DNA from: Hyphomicrobiaceae bacterium
Lineage (GTDB): Bacteria > Pseudomonadota > Alphaproteobacteria > Rhizobiales > Hyphomicrobiaceae
Direction: 5' to 3'
Length of the DNA stretch: 19,918 bases
NCBI GenBank assembly: GCA_017353825.1
Contig: JAFMSC010000022.1
Span: 1-19,918, forward strand
Below the pieces are notes generated by a model. The model made no database searches, was not told where the DNA came from, and saw only the letters and a list, made by a program, of their open reading frames with translations. A program made the translations under genes and the position numbers. Positions 8,174 through 15,090 of the stretch are shown here, piece after piece (within the stretch, counting starts at the first letter, position 1; each line of letters opens with the position of its first letter).

Positions 8174-8539
8174 TTAAATGTGCGACTGCCGGGCTATGAC
8201 AGTCGCGATGAGGCTGAGGGCCGCCTGGAGCTTGACGGCGGAGTAGAGACACCACCCCCGTCCAGGGTGCCGTGGCCACATGATGTCGAATGGGTTCCAC
8301 CGCATGCTCTGGGCATGGTCGAAGCGCGTGAACGGTGCGTCAACTCCTCGCCGCGATCCTCCGGCAAGCCCGAGCGGTGGCGCGCGATGAAGCCGTATGA
8401 GTTCCCAACCGGCTGCCAACGATGTCACTGGGATCGTCAAAGCGTTCGGGCGACTTCCGACAGGAAGCGGCTTCAGCAGCTCGGTAATGAAGCGCTCACA
8501 CCTGGCGGCAATGGCTGCCCTCTGCTCGTCGGAGGGCAT
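8174..8539 (-). pseudogene. Frameshifted small conserved hypothetical gene
   Basis: A - strand frame of 121 codons starts with MPSDEQRAAIAARCERFITE and ends with APFTRFDHAQSMRWNPFDIMWPRHPGR and a hydrophobic-basic tail. Both ends look like real protein, but the middle in that frame (about 8350-8450) is not. Reading a neighbouring frame there gives PERFDDPSDI and then SYGFIARHRSGLPEDRGEEL, which joins sensibly to the downstream APFTRFD. Two compensating indels therefore leave the outer frame open while scrambling about 35 residues. From memory it resembles a small alphaproteobacterial family of unknown function of about 120-130 aa; I do not assign a function or Pfam number. No close operon partner on this strand. 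Confidence 0.55.
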
Positions 8540-8632
8540 CTTCACCCATATCCCCTTCCGCCGCGCCCTTGCGTCCCTCTTGAGCAGCGCCTGTGAGGCT
8601 GAAAAATCAAAGCGCGCGTATGGCGCCAATCT

Positions 8633-8660
8633 GATATTTCGCCTTGTGCTAGGAAATATC
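8633..8660. promoter_or_regulatory. Operator-like inverted repeat
   Basis: GATATTTC (8633-8640) and GAAATATC (8653-8660) are exact inverted copies with a 12-base spacer (20 bases centre to centre, about two helical turns). This AT-rich dyad stands out in a very GC-rich region and sits just before the kinase-dehydrogenase remnant and the class II aldolase. It may be the old operator of that operon. Which regulator binds is unknown; no regulator gene is nearby. Confidence 0.4.
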
Positions 8661-8662
8661 GC

Positions 8663-9233
8663 CCGAACGGAGAGGCCACCGGCTACACCATGCCGTTTCC
8701 GGTGCTCGGTCAATATGCCCAGATGCAGTCCAACATGGCGGCCACGCTGAATATCGACGGGCTGCTCGATCCTGCCCGCAACCTGCCCGCCGCCGAGGGC
8801 ATGGCTGGTTCGCCGGCCGACCTGATCCGTCGGCTCAATGAGCCGGTGCTGCAGGGCAAGCCTGTCGCGCTGGAGTATCGCATGGTGCGCGCCGACGTGG
8901 TCAGCCTGCACACGCGGCTGACGGCGGAGACCACCGCATTCATCGGCCAGTGCGCGCTGGCGCGGGTGAAGAGCGGCGCCCTACTCATCAACGCCGCGCA
9001 CGGCCCGCTGGGAGATTATCAGGCGCACTATGACACCCTGGGTTCGGGCCGGCTGCGTGGGGCCGTGCTCGATAGCTCCACGGTCGCGCCGGCGCCGCCG
9101 GAATCGCCGCTACAAATGCCGAACGTTACGCTCACGGCGCACAGGTCCGTGCACACCGTCACTGCTGCCGCCGACCAAGCGGCCGATGTTCACCGCTTTT
9201 CTTGCACGCGACCCGCCGCTCAATCCGTGCTGA
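8663..9233 (+). pseudogene. Remnant fusing an FGGY-kinase segment to the C-terminal half of a D-2-hydroxyacid dehydrogenase
   Basis: The first about 65 codons (ATG at 8690; open slightly upstream) read TGYTMPFPVLGQYAQMQSNM then AATLNID and SPADLIRRLNEPVLQGKP, which resembles the SNMA-TLNIDWL segment of FGGY-family carbohydrate kinases. From about 8875 the same frame becomes the C-terminal half of a D-2-hydroxyacid dehydrogenase: ADVVSLHTRLTAETTAFIG, GALLINAAHGPLGDY, LRGAVLDS and PNVTLTAHRS. The catalytic Arg of the N-x-ARG motif is His. Near 9195 the frame slips: the expected tail ARDPPLNPC with stop at 9231-9233 is in another frame, while the open frame runs on to 9256. A deletion between adjacent kinase and dehydrogenase genes is the simplest explanation. 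Neither part can be active: both lack half of their fold. The kinase match is from memory and less sure than the dehydrogenase match. Confidence 0.65.
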
Positions 9234-9252
9234 AGACGAATGGTATTTCGAT

Positions 9253-9987
9253 ATGACCCGCGAGGAGCGACAATTACGCGAAGCCATCATCGCCAAATGT
9301 CGATGGATGAACGCATCGGGCCTCAACCAGGGCACGTCGGGCAACATCTCTGCGCGCTATGAGGACGTGATGCTGATCACGCCTTCGGCCGTTCCCTATG
9401 ACACGATGACGGCGGAGATGATCGCATCGATGCCCCTCAAGGGCGAGTATGGTGCGTGGACGGGGCCGCTCCAGCCATCCACGGAATGGCGCTTCCATCT
9501 CGATATCATGCGCGGCCGCCCGGATGTCGGCGGCATCGTTCACACCCACTCCACCTATGCCACCGTGCTGGCCATCGCGCGCAAGTCGATCCCAGCCTGC
9601 CATTACATGATGGCGGCGTTTGGCGGCACCGATATCCGCTGTGCGGGCTATGCGCGCTACGGCACCAGGGAATTGTCCGAGCTCACCCTCGCTGCGCTCG
9701 AAGGCCGCAATGGTTGCCTGCTGGCCAATCACGGCATGGTCGCCGTCGGGCCCAACCTCGAGAAGGCCATGTGGTTTGCGGTCGAGCTTGAGACCATCGC
9801 GCGTCAATACTATCTCTCGCTCGCGCTTGGGTCGCCCGTCATCCTCAGTGAAGCGGAGATCGCGGAAACCGCGCGTGGATTGTCGACCTATCACCTGCAG
9901 GCGACGCGATCGAAACTGGCGGTGAAGGCGCGCGCCACAGCGAAGGCGGCGCTGCCCCGGATTGCGAAAAAGCGCGGCAGGAGGTGA
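9253..9987 (+). CDS. Class II aldolase/adducin-family protein (fuculose-phosphate-aldolase-like)
   Basis: A zinc-dependent class II aldolase-fold enzyme of 244 residues. Family members cleave sugar phosphates such as L-fuculose-1-P or L-ribulose-5-P, or decarboxylate 3-oxo-tetronate-4-P. Visible motifs are NQGTSGNISARY (25-36, phosphate loop), PSTEWRFH with the candidate catalytic Glu78, HTHST with zinc ligands His97 and His99, and LLANHGMVAVG with His160. ATG at 9253 sits 20 bases after the original dehydrogenase stop; the frameshifted remnant overlaps it by 4 bases (ATGA). A frame continuing upstream to 9202 is rejected because it overlaps the dehydrogenase end. Its upstream partners, a kinase and a dehydrogenase, are broken, so it is the surviving intact gene of a former sugar-acid or polyol catabolic operon. 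The Lys/Arg/Ala-rich tail is slightly long for the family. Confidence 0.88.
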   Translation: MTREERQLREAIIAKCRWMNASGLNQGTSGNISARYEDVMLITPSAVPYDTMTAEMIASMPLKGEYGAWTGPLQPSTEWRFHLDIMRGRPDVGGIVHTHSTYATVLAIARKSIPACHYMMAAFGGTDIRCAGYARYGTRELSELTLAALEGRNGCLLANHGMVAVGPNLEKAMWFAVELETIARQYYLSLALGSPVILSEAEIAETARGLSTYHLQATRSKLAVKARATAKAALPRIAKKRGRR

Positions 9988-10065
9988 TGAGGGGGACTGC
10001 GCGGGCCGCGGTCGGGGATCACAGCTGCGCCGAGAGCTGCCGTTGGATCCGCCATCCGTATTGGG

Positions 10066-11673
10066 CTATCCTGAGGCCACGGCACCAGAGCGCAAGTTGC
10101 GCTTGAGGAGCTTGCCGTTGGCATTGCGAGGCAGGGGCTCAGCGCTCAGCGTGAAGCTTTCCGGCACCTTGTAGTCGGCGAGCAGGCCGGCGCAGTGTTG
10201 CTTCAGGCCGGCGGGTTCGACGCCCGCGCCCGCGACGACAAAGGCGTGTACGCGCTCGCCCAGCACCGGGCAAGGCTCCGCCACCACGGCGGCCTCGACC
10301 ACGCCGGGGAAGCTCATCAGCGCGTTCTCCACTTCGACCGAGTAGATCTTATAGCCGCCCCGGTTGATCATGTCCTTCTTGCGGTCGAACACGCGCACAT
10401 AGCCTTCGGCATCCTTCGAGCCGATGTCGCCCGAGCACCAGTAGCCGCCGGCGAAATTCGCGGCGGTGGCGCCCGGATCCTTCCAGTAGCCCGGCACGAC
10501 CATTGGCCCGCCGAGCCACAGCTCGCCGGCCTCACCGTCGGGCAGTTCGCGCCCCGCGTCGTCCATCACGAGGATGTCGGCGCAGGGGACGGCGCAGCCG
10601 ACGCTGTCGGAGCGCGCCGCCGTCTCCGATGGCGGCATCAACGTGACGGGCGAGGTTGTCTCCGTGGAGCCGTAGGCGTTCATCAGCTTCAGGCCCGGCA
10701 GCTTCTCGGCGAAGCGCGCGATGGTTGCAGGGGCCATCGGTGCGCCGCCGTAGCCCCCGACGCGCCAGGCGGTCAACCGCGTGGTCTCGAAAGCCGGATC
10801 GAGCAGGCAAAGATTGTACATGGCGGGCACCATCAGGGTGTGCGTGATGCGCTCGCGTGCGGCGAGATCCAGGAATTCCGCCGCCCTAAAGGCCGGCATG
10901 ACAATCAGCGCTGCGGCCGCGCGCACCATGGCGGCAATCAGCGCGATCACGCCAGTCACATGGCTCATGGGCACGGCCACCACCGCCCGGTCTCTCGACG
11001 TGAGCCCCATGCAGGATTCGTAGTGCATGGCCGAGTGGCAGATGCCGAGATGCGTCAGCATCGCGCCCTTCGGCCGACCGGTGGTGCCTGAGGTGTAAAG
11101 GATGATGGCCGTGGCCTCTTCTTCGACCGCGGCGGGTTGTTGTCCGGCGGGCTCGGCGAGCAGCGGCAAGGCTGCGGACAGGCCACCGGGCGCGACCGCC
11201 ACGCGGTGCACCAGCTGCGGCGTCTGCCCTGCCGCCGGGAGGCGGTCAGCGAGGCCGGCGTCGTAGGCCAGCAGCTTAGCACCGGAGTGGGCCAGCATGT
11301 GAGCGATGCCGGGGGTCTGCTCCCGCACGCTCATGGGCACGGCGATGGCGCCGATACGCAGCGTCGCGAACAGCACCACGGGAAACGGGATGCCGTTGCC
11401 GAGCAGCATGGCCACGCGGTCGCCCTTTCCGACGCCCACTGCCACAAGGGCGGCTGCGCATCGCTCCACGGCGGCCTCCAGATCAGCGTAGGTTAGACGG
11501 TCCGGACCGCAGACCAGGGCCTCGCCGTCGGGGTTGCTTGCTGCCGCCTCAAGCAACAGGTCGTAGGTGTTGCGCGGGCGCCCTCGGAAGCAGCGCACGA
11601 TGCGATCGCCGTAGTGCCGCTCGTAATGCATCGGCGGCACGCGGCCCAGCCACGCACGTTCCATGCCAGCCAC
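10066..11673 (-). CDS. AMP-dependent acyl-CoA synthetase/ligase
   Basis: An adenylate-forming enzyme of 535 residues that activates a carboxylic acid as acyl-AMP and transfers it to CoA. The motifs are complete: P-loop-like YTSGTTGRPKGAM (193-205), YGSTETT (334-340), YWCSGD (411-416), the hinge FDRKKDMINRGGYKI (429-443) and the C-terminal catalytic Lys521 in PRNANGKLLKR. The start is GTG at 11673 with GGGAG about 7 bases upstream; an ATG three codons in is an alternative. It converges with the class II aldolase (78 bases between stops) and lies 2 bases after the stop of the truncated LivF-like fragment, so the two were probably one operon. That pairing (Liv-type uptake plus ligase) is common for aromatic or branched acids. 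The acid is not predictable here. Confidence 0.93.
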   Translation of the reverse strand: MAGMERAWLGRVPPMHYERHYGDRIVRCFRGRPRNTYDLLLEAAASNPDGEALVCGPDRLTYADLEAAVERCAAALVAVGVGKGDRVAMLLGNGIPFPVVLFATLRIGAIAVPMSVREQTPGIAHMLAHSGAKLLAYDAGLADRLPAAGQTPQLVHRVAVAPGGLSAALPLLAEPAGQQPAAVEEEATAIILYTSGTTGRPKGAMLTHLGICHSAMHYESCMGLTSRDRAVVAVPMSHVTGVIALIAAMVRAAAALIVMPAFRAAEFLDLAARERITHTLMVPAMYNLCLLDPAFETTRLTAWRVGGYGGAPMAPATIARFAEKLPGLKLMNAYGSTETTSPVTLMPPSETAARSDSVGCAVPCADILVMDDAGRELPDGEAGELWLGGPMVVPGYWKDPGATAANFAGGYWCSGDIGSKDAEGYVRVFDRKKDMINRGGYKIYSVEVENALMSFPGVVEAAVVAEPCPVLGERVHAFVVAGAGVEPAGLKQHCAGLLADYKVPESFTLSAEPLPRNANGKLLKRNLRSGAVASG

Positions 11674-11675
11674 GT

Positions 11676-11879
11676 TCAGCTCCCGACCGACGGCTTCTGT
11701 TCGAAATCGAGCCGGCCCGAGGTCGAGGGCAGTCCTATGATGGTGCGTGCCAGGGTCGTGTTGCCAGCGCCGCTACGACCGATCAGCCCGGCGGACTCGC
11801 TCGTGTGCACGTCGAGGTTGATGCCGTGTCGGATCGCGATGTGGCCGATCGACACGTGCACGCCCGCAAGCGACAGCAT
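11676..11879 (-). pseudogene. Truncated LivF-like ABC transporter ATP-binding protein
   Basis: A 67-codon fragment beginning MLSLAGVHVSIGH that matches the N-terminus of branched-chain-amino-acid-type ATPases (LivF, normally about 235 residues). It includes a Walker A region and the following TIIGLPSTSGRLDFE. The Walker A reads GRSGAGNTTLA, with Asn in place of the essential Lys, and everything after the first beta region (Q-loop, signature, Walker B) is missing. The stop lies 2 bases before the acyl-CoA synthetase start. No LivG, LivH or LivM gene remains nearby. It cannot be a working ATPase. LivF rather than LivG is inferred from the N-terminal style and is not certain. Confidence 0.7.
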
Positions 11880-12252
11880 CGGAGGTCTCTCGCCGATTGC
11901 GTGACGCCGAACGTCGGCCGCGCAGCACCCCGCCGGGGCGGTCCGTCGGCGAAAAGCCCAGGTCATGGCAGGCTGCCACGCGCGCGCGCCAGCGCAGCGC
12001 GTCACGATGTAACCTTCCGCAGCTGCCGTCGGTTTCGCGTGCCCGACTTCTCGTCGCAATCCGGATTGCATGAGCAGTATCCTGCCTGTTGCCTTCGGCC
12101 GTCTTGTCCGTTTCGTCCAACAGGCCAAGCCTAAAGCTTGGCAGCCTTCTGTCTAGTCCGCCTCCGCAGGGTGGTTCTGATGCAAGCCTGCGCAAGGCGT
12201 CGCGCGGACGTGCCGGCAGGCCGCCGTCGAGACCAGCCTCAGACGGCCACTG
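11880..12252. other. Intergenic stretch, no recognised gene
   Basis: About 370 bases upstream of the LivF remnant and downstream of the dehydrogenase (both -). Translations in all frames are Arg/Ala-rich without family motifs. A 7-bp hairpin lies at 12124-12142. It may be what is left of deleted transporter genes, but no piece can be identified. Confidence 0.4.
12124..12142 (-). terminator. Hairpin downstream of the dehydrogenase gene
   Basis: GCCAAGC (12124-12130) and GCTTGGC (12136-12142) form a perfect 7-bp stem with a 5-base loop, about 110 bases past the dehydrogenase stop on the - strand. No U-tract follows, so a terminator role is only possible. Confidence 0.3.
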
Positions 12253-13227
12253 CTAGCTTACGCCGGGTGCAAGCACCTCGTCGGTTTTTGCCAGCGGCAC
12301 GCCGCACAGGACGGCCTCGGCATTCGCAACCGCGCGTGCGACGATGCTCGAGAAATTGTCGAGTGTAGCGCCGGCAAGATGCGACGTGATCACCGTATTG
12401 TCGAGCGCAAGCAACTCGCTGCCCACGGGGGGCTCGCTCGAAAAAGCGTCGATGCCGGCGCCAAACAGGTGCCCATCTTTCAGCGCTGCAGCCAGCGCAG
12501 CTTCGTCGACCAAGCCGCCGCGCGCGCAATTGATCAGGACGGCACCACGTTTCATGGCATGAATGCGCCCGGTGTTGATGATGCCCGCAGTCTGCGGCAT
12601 GAGCGGCAGGTGCAACGAGACGATGTCGGCGCCACGCACCAGGTCGTCGAGATCTACGTAACGCACGCCCAGGCTTTGCTCGATACCCGCTGGCGCACGC
12701 ACGGGGTCATAGTAGATCATGCTGACGTCGAAGCCGCGTAGCCGCTTGGCCACATCGCGGCCGACAGCACCGAGACCGACGAGGCCGATGGTCTTGCCGA
12801 ACAGTTGGCGATGCTCGCCGCGCGCCGCTTCCTTGTCCCAGGCGCCGGCACGCGTGCGGCGGTCGATCTGCGGCAGCTGGCGATAGACCGCCAGCATCAG
12901 CAGCACCGTGTGTTCGGCGACCGGAACGCTGTTGCCGGCATGCAACCGCGCGACGCCGATGCCGCGGTCGCGACAGGCATCGAGATCGATGCGGTCGACG
13001 CCGGCACCCAGCTTCTGGATGAAGCGAAGCTTCCTCGCCGCCGTCACCACCTCCTTGGGGATCGGCGCGGCCATGACGAAGGCGATATCGGCATCGCGGA
13101 CCAGGGCCACGCGCGCCGCAAGCGTGCTTTCTTCGATGAATACCGCGCGCCAATCGGTCGGGACAGCGGACTCGATCGCTGCCTTGATGTGCGGATGGAA
13201 CCTATCGAGTACGGCGAGCGTGACCAT
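12253..13227 (-). CDS. D-2-hydroxyacid dehydrogenase, NAD-dependent
   Basis: An intact 324-residue dehydrogenase of the D-isomer-specific 2-hydroxyacid family (phosphoglycerate/glyoxylate/hydroxypyruvate reductase relatives), interconverting a 2-hydroxyacid and a 2-oxoacid. It has the GLGAVG dinucleotide motif (151-156), an acidic residue after the second beta strand (D174 in YYDP) suggesting NAD over NADP, catalytic Arg236 in NCARGGLVDE, Glu265 in FSSEPP and His283 in SHLAG. It is divergent from the ThDP enzyme across 227 bases. Upstream of ATG there is no Shine-Dalgarno sequence; a short tandem repeat begins 3 bases before the start codon and occupies its place. It is the only one of three such dehydrogenases in the window that is intact. 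Substrate unknown; a role on 2-oxoacids linked to the neighbouring ThDP enzyme is inference. Confidence 0.92.
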   Translation of the reverse strand: MVTLAVLDRFHPHIKAAIESAVPTDWRAVFIEESTLAARVALVRDADIAFVMAAPIPKEVVTAARKLRFIQKLGAGVDRIDLDACRDRGIGVARLHAGNSVPVAEHTVLLMLAVYRQLPQIDRRTRAGAWDKEAARGEHRQLFGKTIGLVGLGAVGRDVAKRLRGFDVSMIYYDPVRAPAGIEQSLGVRYVDLDDLVRGADIVSLHLPLMPQTAGIINTGRIHAMKRGAVLINCARGGLVDEAALAAALKDGHLFGAGIDAFSSEPPVGSELLALDNTVITSHLAGATLDNFSSIVARAVANAEAVLCGVPLAKTDEVLAPGVS

Positions 13228-13230
13228 GCC

Positions 13231-13285
13231 CAGTCTCAGTCTCAGTCTGCGCCCAGTCCCAGTCTGCGCCCAGTTTCGGTCTGCG
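13231..13285. repeat. Short tandem repeats in the divergent promoter region
   Basis: Three copies of CAGTCT (13231-13248) run into a 17-base unit: CAGTCTGCGCCCAGTCC (13243-13259), CAGTCTGCGCCCAGTTT (13260-13276) and a partial third copy CGGTCTGCG (13277-13285). The array starts 3 bases upstream of the dehydrogenase ATG (- strand) and lies 170 bases before the ThDP enzyme start. Such arrays change length by slippage and could alter expression. Confidence 0.75.
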
Positions 13286-13439
13286 AACGAACCAGCACCT
13301 CTTCTCTACTATATCGGGCTGGACGACGGCCACGATAGTAATGCATGACCTGAATGGCTGCCATTTGCCACGAGGACGAGGCAGAAGGTTGGAGGGACGC
13401 AGCACTGCTGTCATGGTGCACGCCGTACCCGCCGCTGAT

Positions 13440-13446
13440 GGGGAGG
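13440..13446 (+). promoter_or_regulatory. Ribosome binding site deciding the ThDP enzyme start
   Basis: GGGGAGG lies 8 bases before ATG at 13455. The frame is open to an ATG at 13341, but the extra 38 residues (Arg/Gly-rich) precede the normal family N-terminus and lack a ribosome site. Confidence 0.75.
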
Positions 13447-13454
13447 CGCGACCC

Positions 13455-15065
13455 ATGACCACAACCGTTGAAGTGCTGGCGGCCGCATTCAAGGATGCCG
13501 GCACGCCGTTCATTGTCGGGCATCCGGGCGGCGAGTCGGTAGAGCTGATGGAAGCGGCGCGCCAGCGGCAGATGCGCTTCCTTTTGATGAAACAGGAAGT
13601 GGCGGGCGCCATGCTAGCCTCGACCTGGGGGGACATCACGGGCAGCCCAGGCATATGCCTTTCGACGCGAGGGCCGGGCGCCACCAACATGGTCAACGGC
13701 GTCGCGCACGCGTTCCTCGACCGCTCGCCGCTGATCGCGATCACCGACGCCTATTCGCGACCAACCTACGAAACCGGCCTGCGCCAGCACATCAATCAGC
13801 GCGCTATCTACGAGCCGATCGTGAAATGGAGCACGACGCTCGACGCCAAGACGGTGCGTCAGCAGGTGCGCCGCGCAATGCGTACGGCAACGGCGACGCC
13901 GCCTGGCCCCGTGCATTTCGAGTTTCCGCAGAGCGAGACCACGCGCGAGGCCGGTGAATATGCCGCCGAGCCGCCGCTAACCCCCAACTGGATTGCACCC
14001 GGGCCCGACCGCGCCCACCTCAAACCGGCGCTCGACATGCTGGGCAAGGCGCGGAGGCCGATCCTCATCGCGGGCCTCGGCGTCTACTGGTGCAATGCCT
14101 CCACCGAATTCGTGAAGTTCGCCGAACAGCTCGGCGCGCCGGTGCTCACCACGACCAAATGCAAGGGCATGATTCCAGAGGACCATCCGCTGCGCGCCGG
14201 ATGCATCATCGGCGGACTTATCGAACGCAAACTTGTGATGGAAGCCGATCTGATCATCACCGTCGGCCTCGACGCGGTGGAGCTGCAGCCCAAGCCCTGG
14301 CCCTACACGCTGCCAGTGCTGTCGCTCGCTTCGGTGCCAACTCTCGATGCGCTGGTGCCGGCCGATCCGGAGATCATCGCTGATCTTAAGCCGCTGCTCG
14401 CCGCGCTCGCCAATTGGGCGCCGGAGGGCACCGACTGGGGCGAGAAAGCCGCGCGAGACTTCCGCCAGCAGGTGCGTGACGCCCTCAACACGCCGGCGAA
14501 GGGCCTGTCGCCGCAGCGGACCATGGAGATCGCGCGTGCCGTGTTGCCGCGCAACACAATCGCCACCTGCGATGCCGGCGCCAGCCGCCTGCTGATCGTG
14601 CAGAAGTGGGAATCCTACGGCCCGCGCGAGTTCTTGACCTCCAACGGTCTTGCCTCCATGGGTTACGCGGTGCCGGGCGCTCTGGCCGCCCGCATGGCCT
14701 ATCCCGACCGGCCGGTGATCGCCTTCACTGGGGACGGCGGCTTTCTGATGACGGTCGCAGAATTGCAGACGGCGCAGCGCGAGAACCTGCCGATCATCGT
14801 GCTCATATTTGACGATAAGGAAATCGGCCTGATCCGCGTTAAGCAGGAGATCAAGGGCATCCCGCCGCACGGTGTGGCGCTCGGCGGCGTCGACTGGGAG
14901 AAGCTCGCGCAATCCTTCGGTGCCGACGGCGTGACGGTGGATACCGAGCAGGGATTGATGAGCGCGCTCAGCGCGGCAGCGCAGTCCGGGCGCACGACGA
15001 TCATCGGCGTGCGCATCGACGCATCCGGCTACGTCGCCCAGTTCAACGCGCTGCGCGAGCTTTAG
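13455..15065 (+). CDS. Thiamine-diphosphate-dependent enzyme, acetolactate-synthase-like
   Basis: A 536-residue three-domain ThDP enzyme of the acetolactate synthase/benzoylformate decarboxylase family, which decarboxylates a 2-oxoacid or joins/cleaves C-C bonds next to a carbonyl. The pyrimidine-binding domain has the ThDP-activating Glu48 in KQEVAGAM and STRGPGATN (70-78). A central domain follows (GKARRPILIAGLGVYW), then the diphosphate domain with GDGGF (D427). The second metal position, usually Asn about 27 residues later, is Asp here (FDDKEIGLI, D453/D454). It is shorter than the catalytic subunit of biosynthetic acetolactate synthase and no small regulatory subunit follows, so a catabolic role is likelier. 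It is divergent from the dehydrogenase and converges on the binding-protein gene 25 bases away. Exact reaction unknown. Confidence 0.88.
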   Translation: MTTTVEVLAAAFKDAGTPFIVGHPGGESVELMEAARQRQMRFLLMKQEVAGAMLASTWGDITGSPGICLSTRGPGATNMVNGVAHAFLDRSPLIAITDAYSRPTYETGLRQHINQRAIYEPIVKWSTTLDAKTVRQQVRRAMRTATATPPGPVHFEFPQSETTREAGEYAAEPPLTPNWIAPGPDRAHLKPALDMLGKARRPILIAGLGVYWCNASTEFVKFAEQLGAPVLTTTKCKGMIPEDHPLRAGCIIGGLIERKLVMEADLIITVGLDAVELQPKPWPYTLPVLSLASVPTLDALVPADPEIIADLKPLLAALANWAPEGTDWGEKAARDFRQQVRDALNTPAKGLSPQRTMEIARAVLPRNTIATCDAGASRLLIVQKWESYGPREFLTSNGLASMGYAVPGALAARMAYPDRPVIAFTGDGGFLMTVAELQTAQRENLPIIVLIFDDKEIGLIRVKQEIKGIPPHGVALGGVDWEKLAQSFGADGVTVDTEQGLMSALSAAAQSGRTTIIGVRIDASGYVAQFNALREL

Positions 15066-15090
15066 CGCGCCCCCGGCGAATGGTGTGGGC

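Noticed and set aside
4616..9250. Insertion sequence as the cause of the decay zone
   Set aside because: I looked for transposase motifs, terminal inverted repeats and target duplications and saw none; the losses are explained by indels and simple deletions.
10022..10039. CAGCT/AGCTG inverted repeat between convergent aldolase and synthetase genes
   Set aside because: Only 5 bp with an 8-base loop and no T-run; too weak to call a terminator.
10195..11091. Long open frame on + opposite the acyl-CoA synthetase
   Set aside because: It is antisense to a gene with complete catalytic motifs and its translation is His/Arg/Ala-rich without family features; GC-rich codon bias keeps the antisense frame open.
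13977..14912. Long open frame on - opposite the ThDP enzyme
   Set aside because: Same reason: the + strand has a full set of ThDP-enzyme motifs and the antisense translation shows none.
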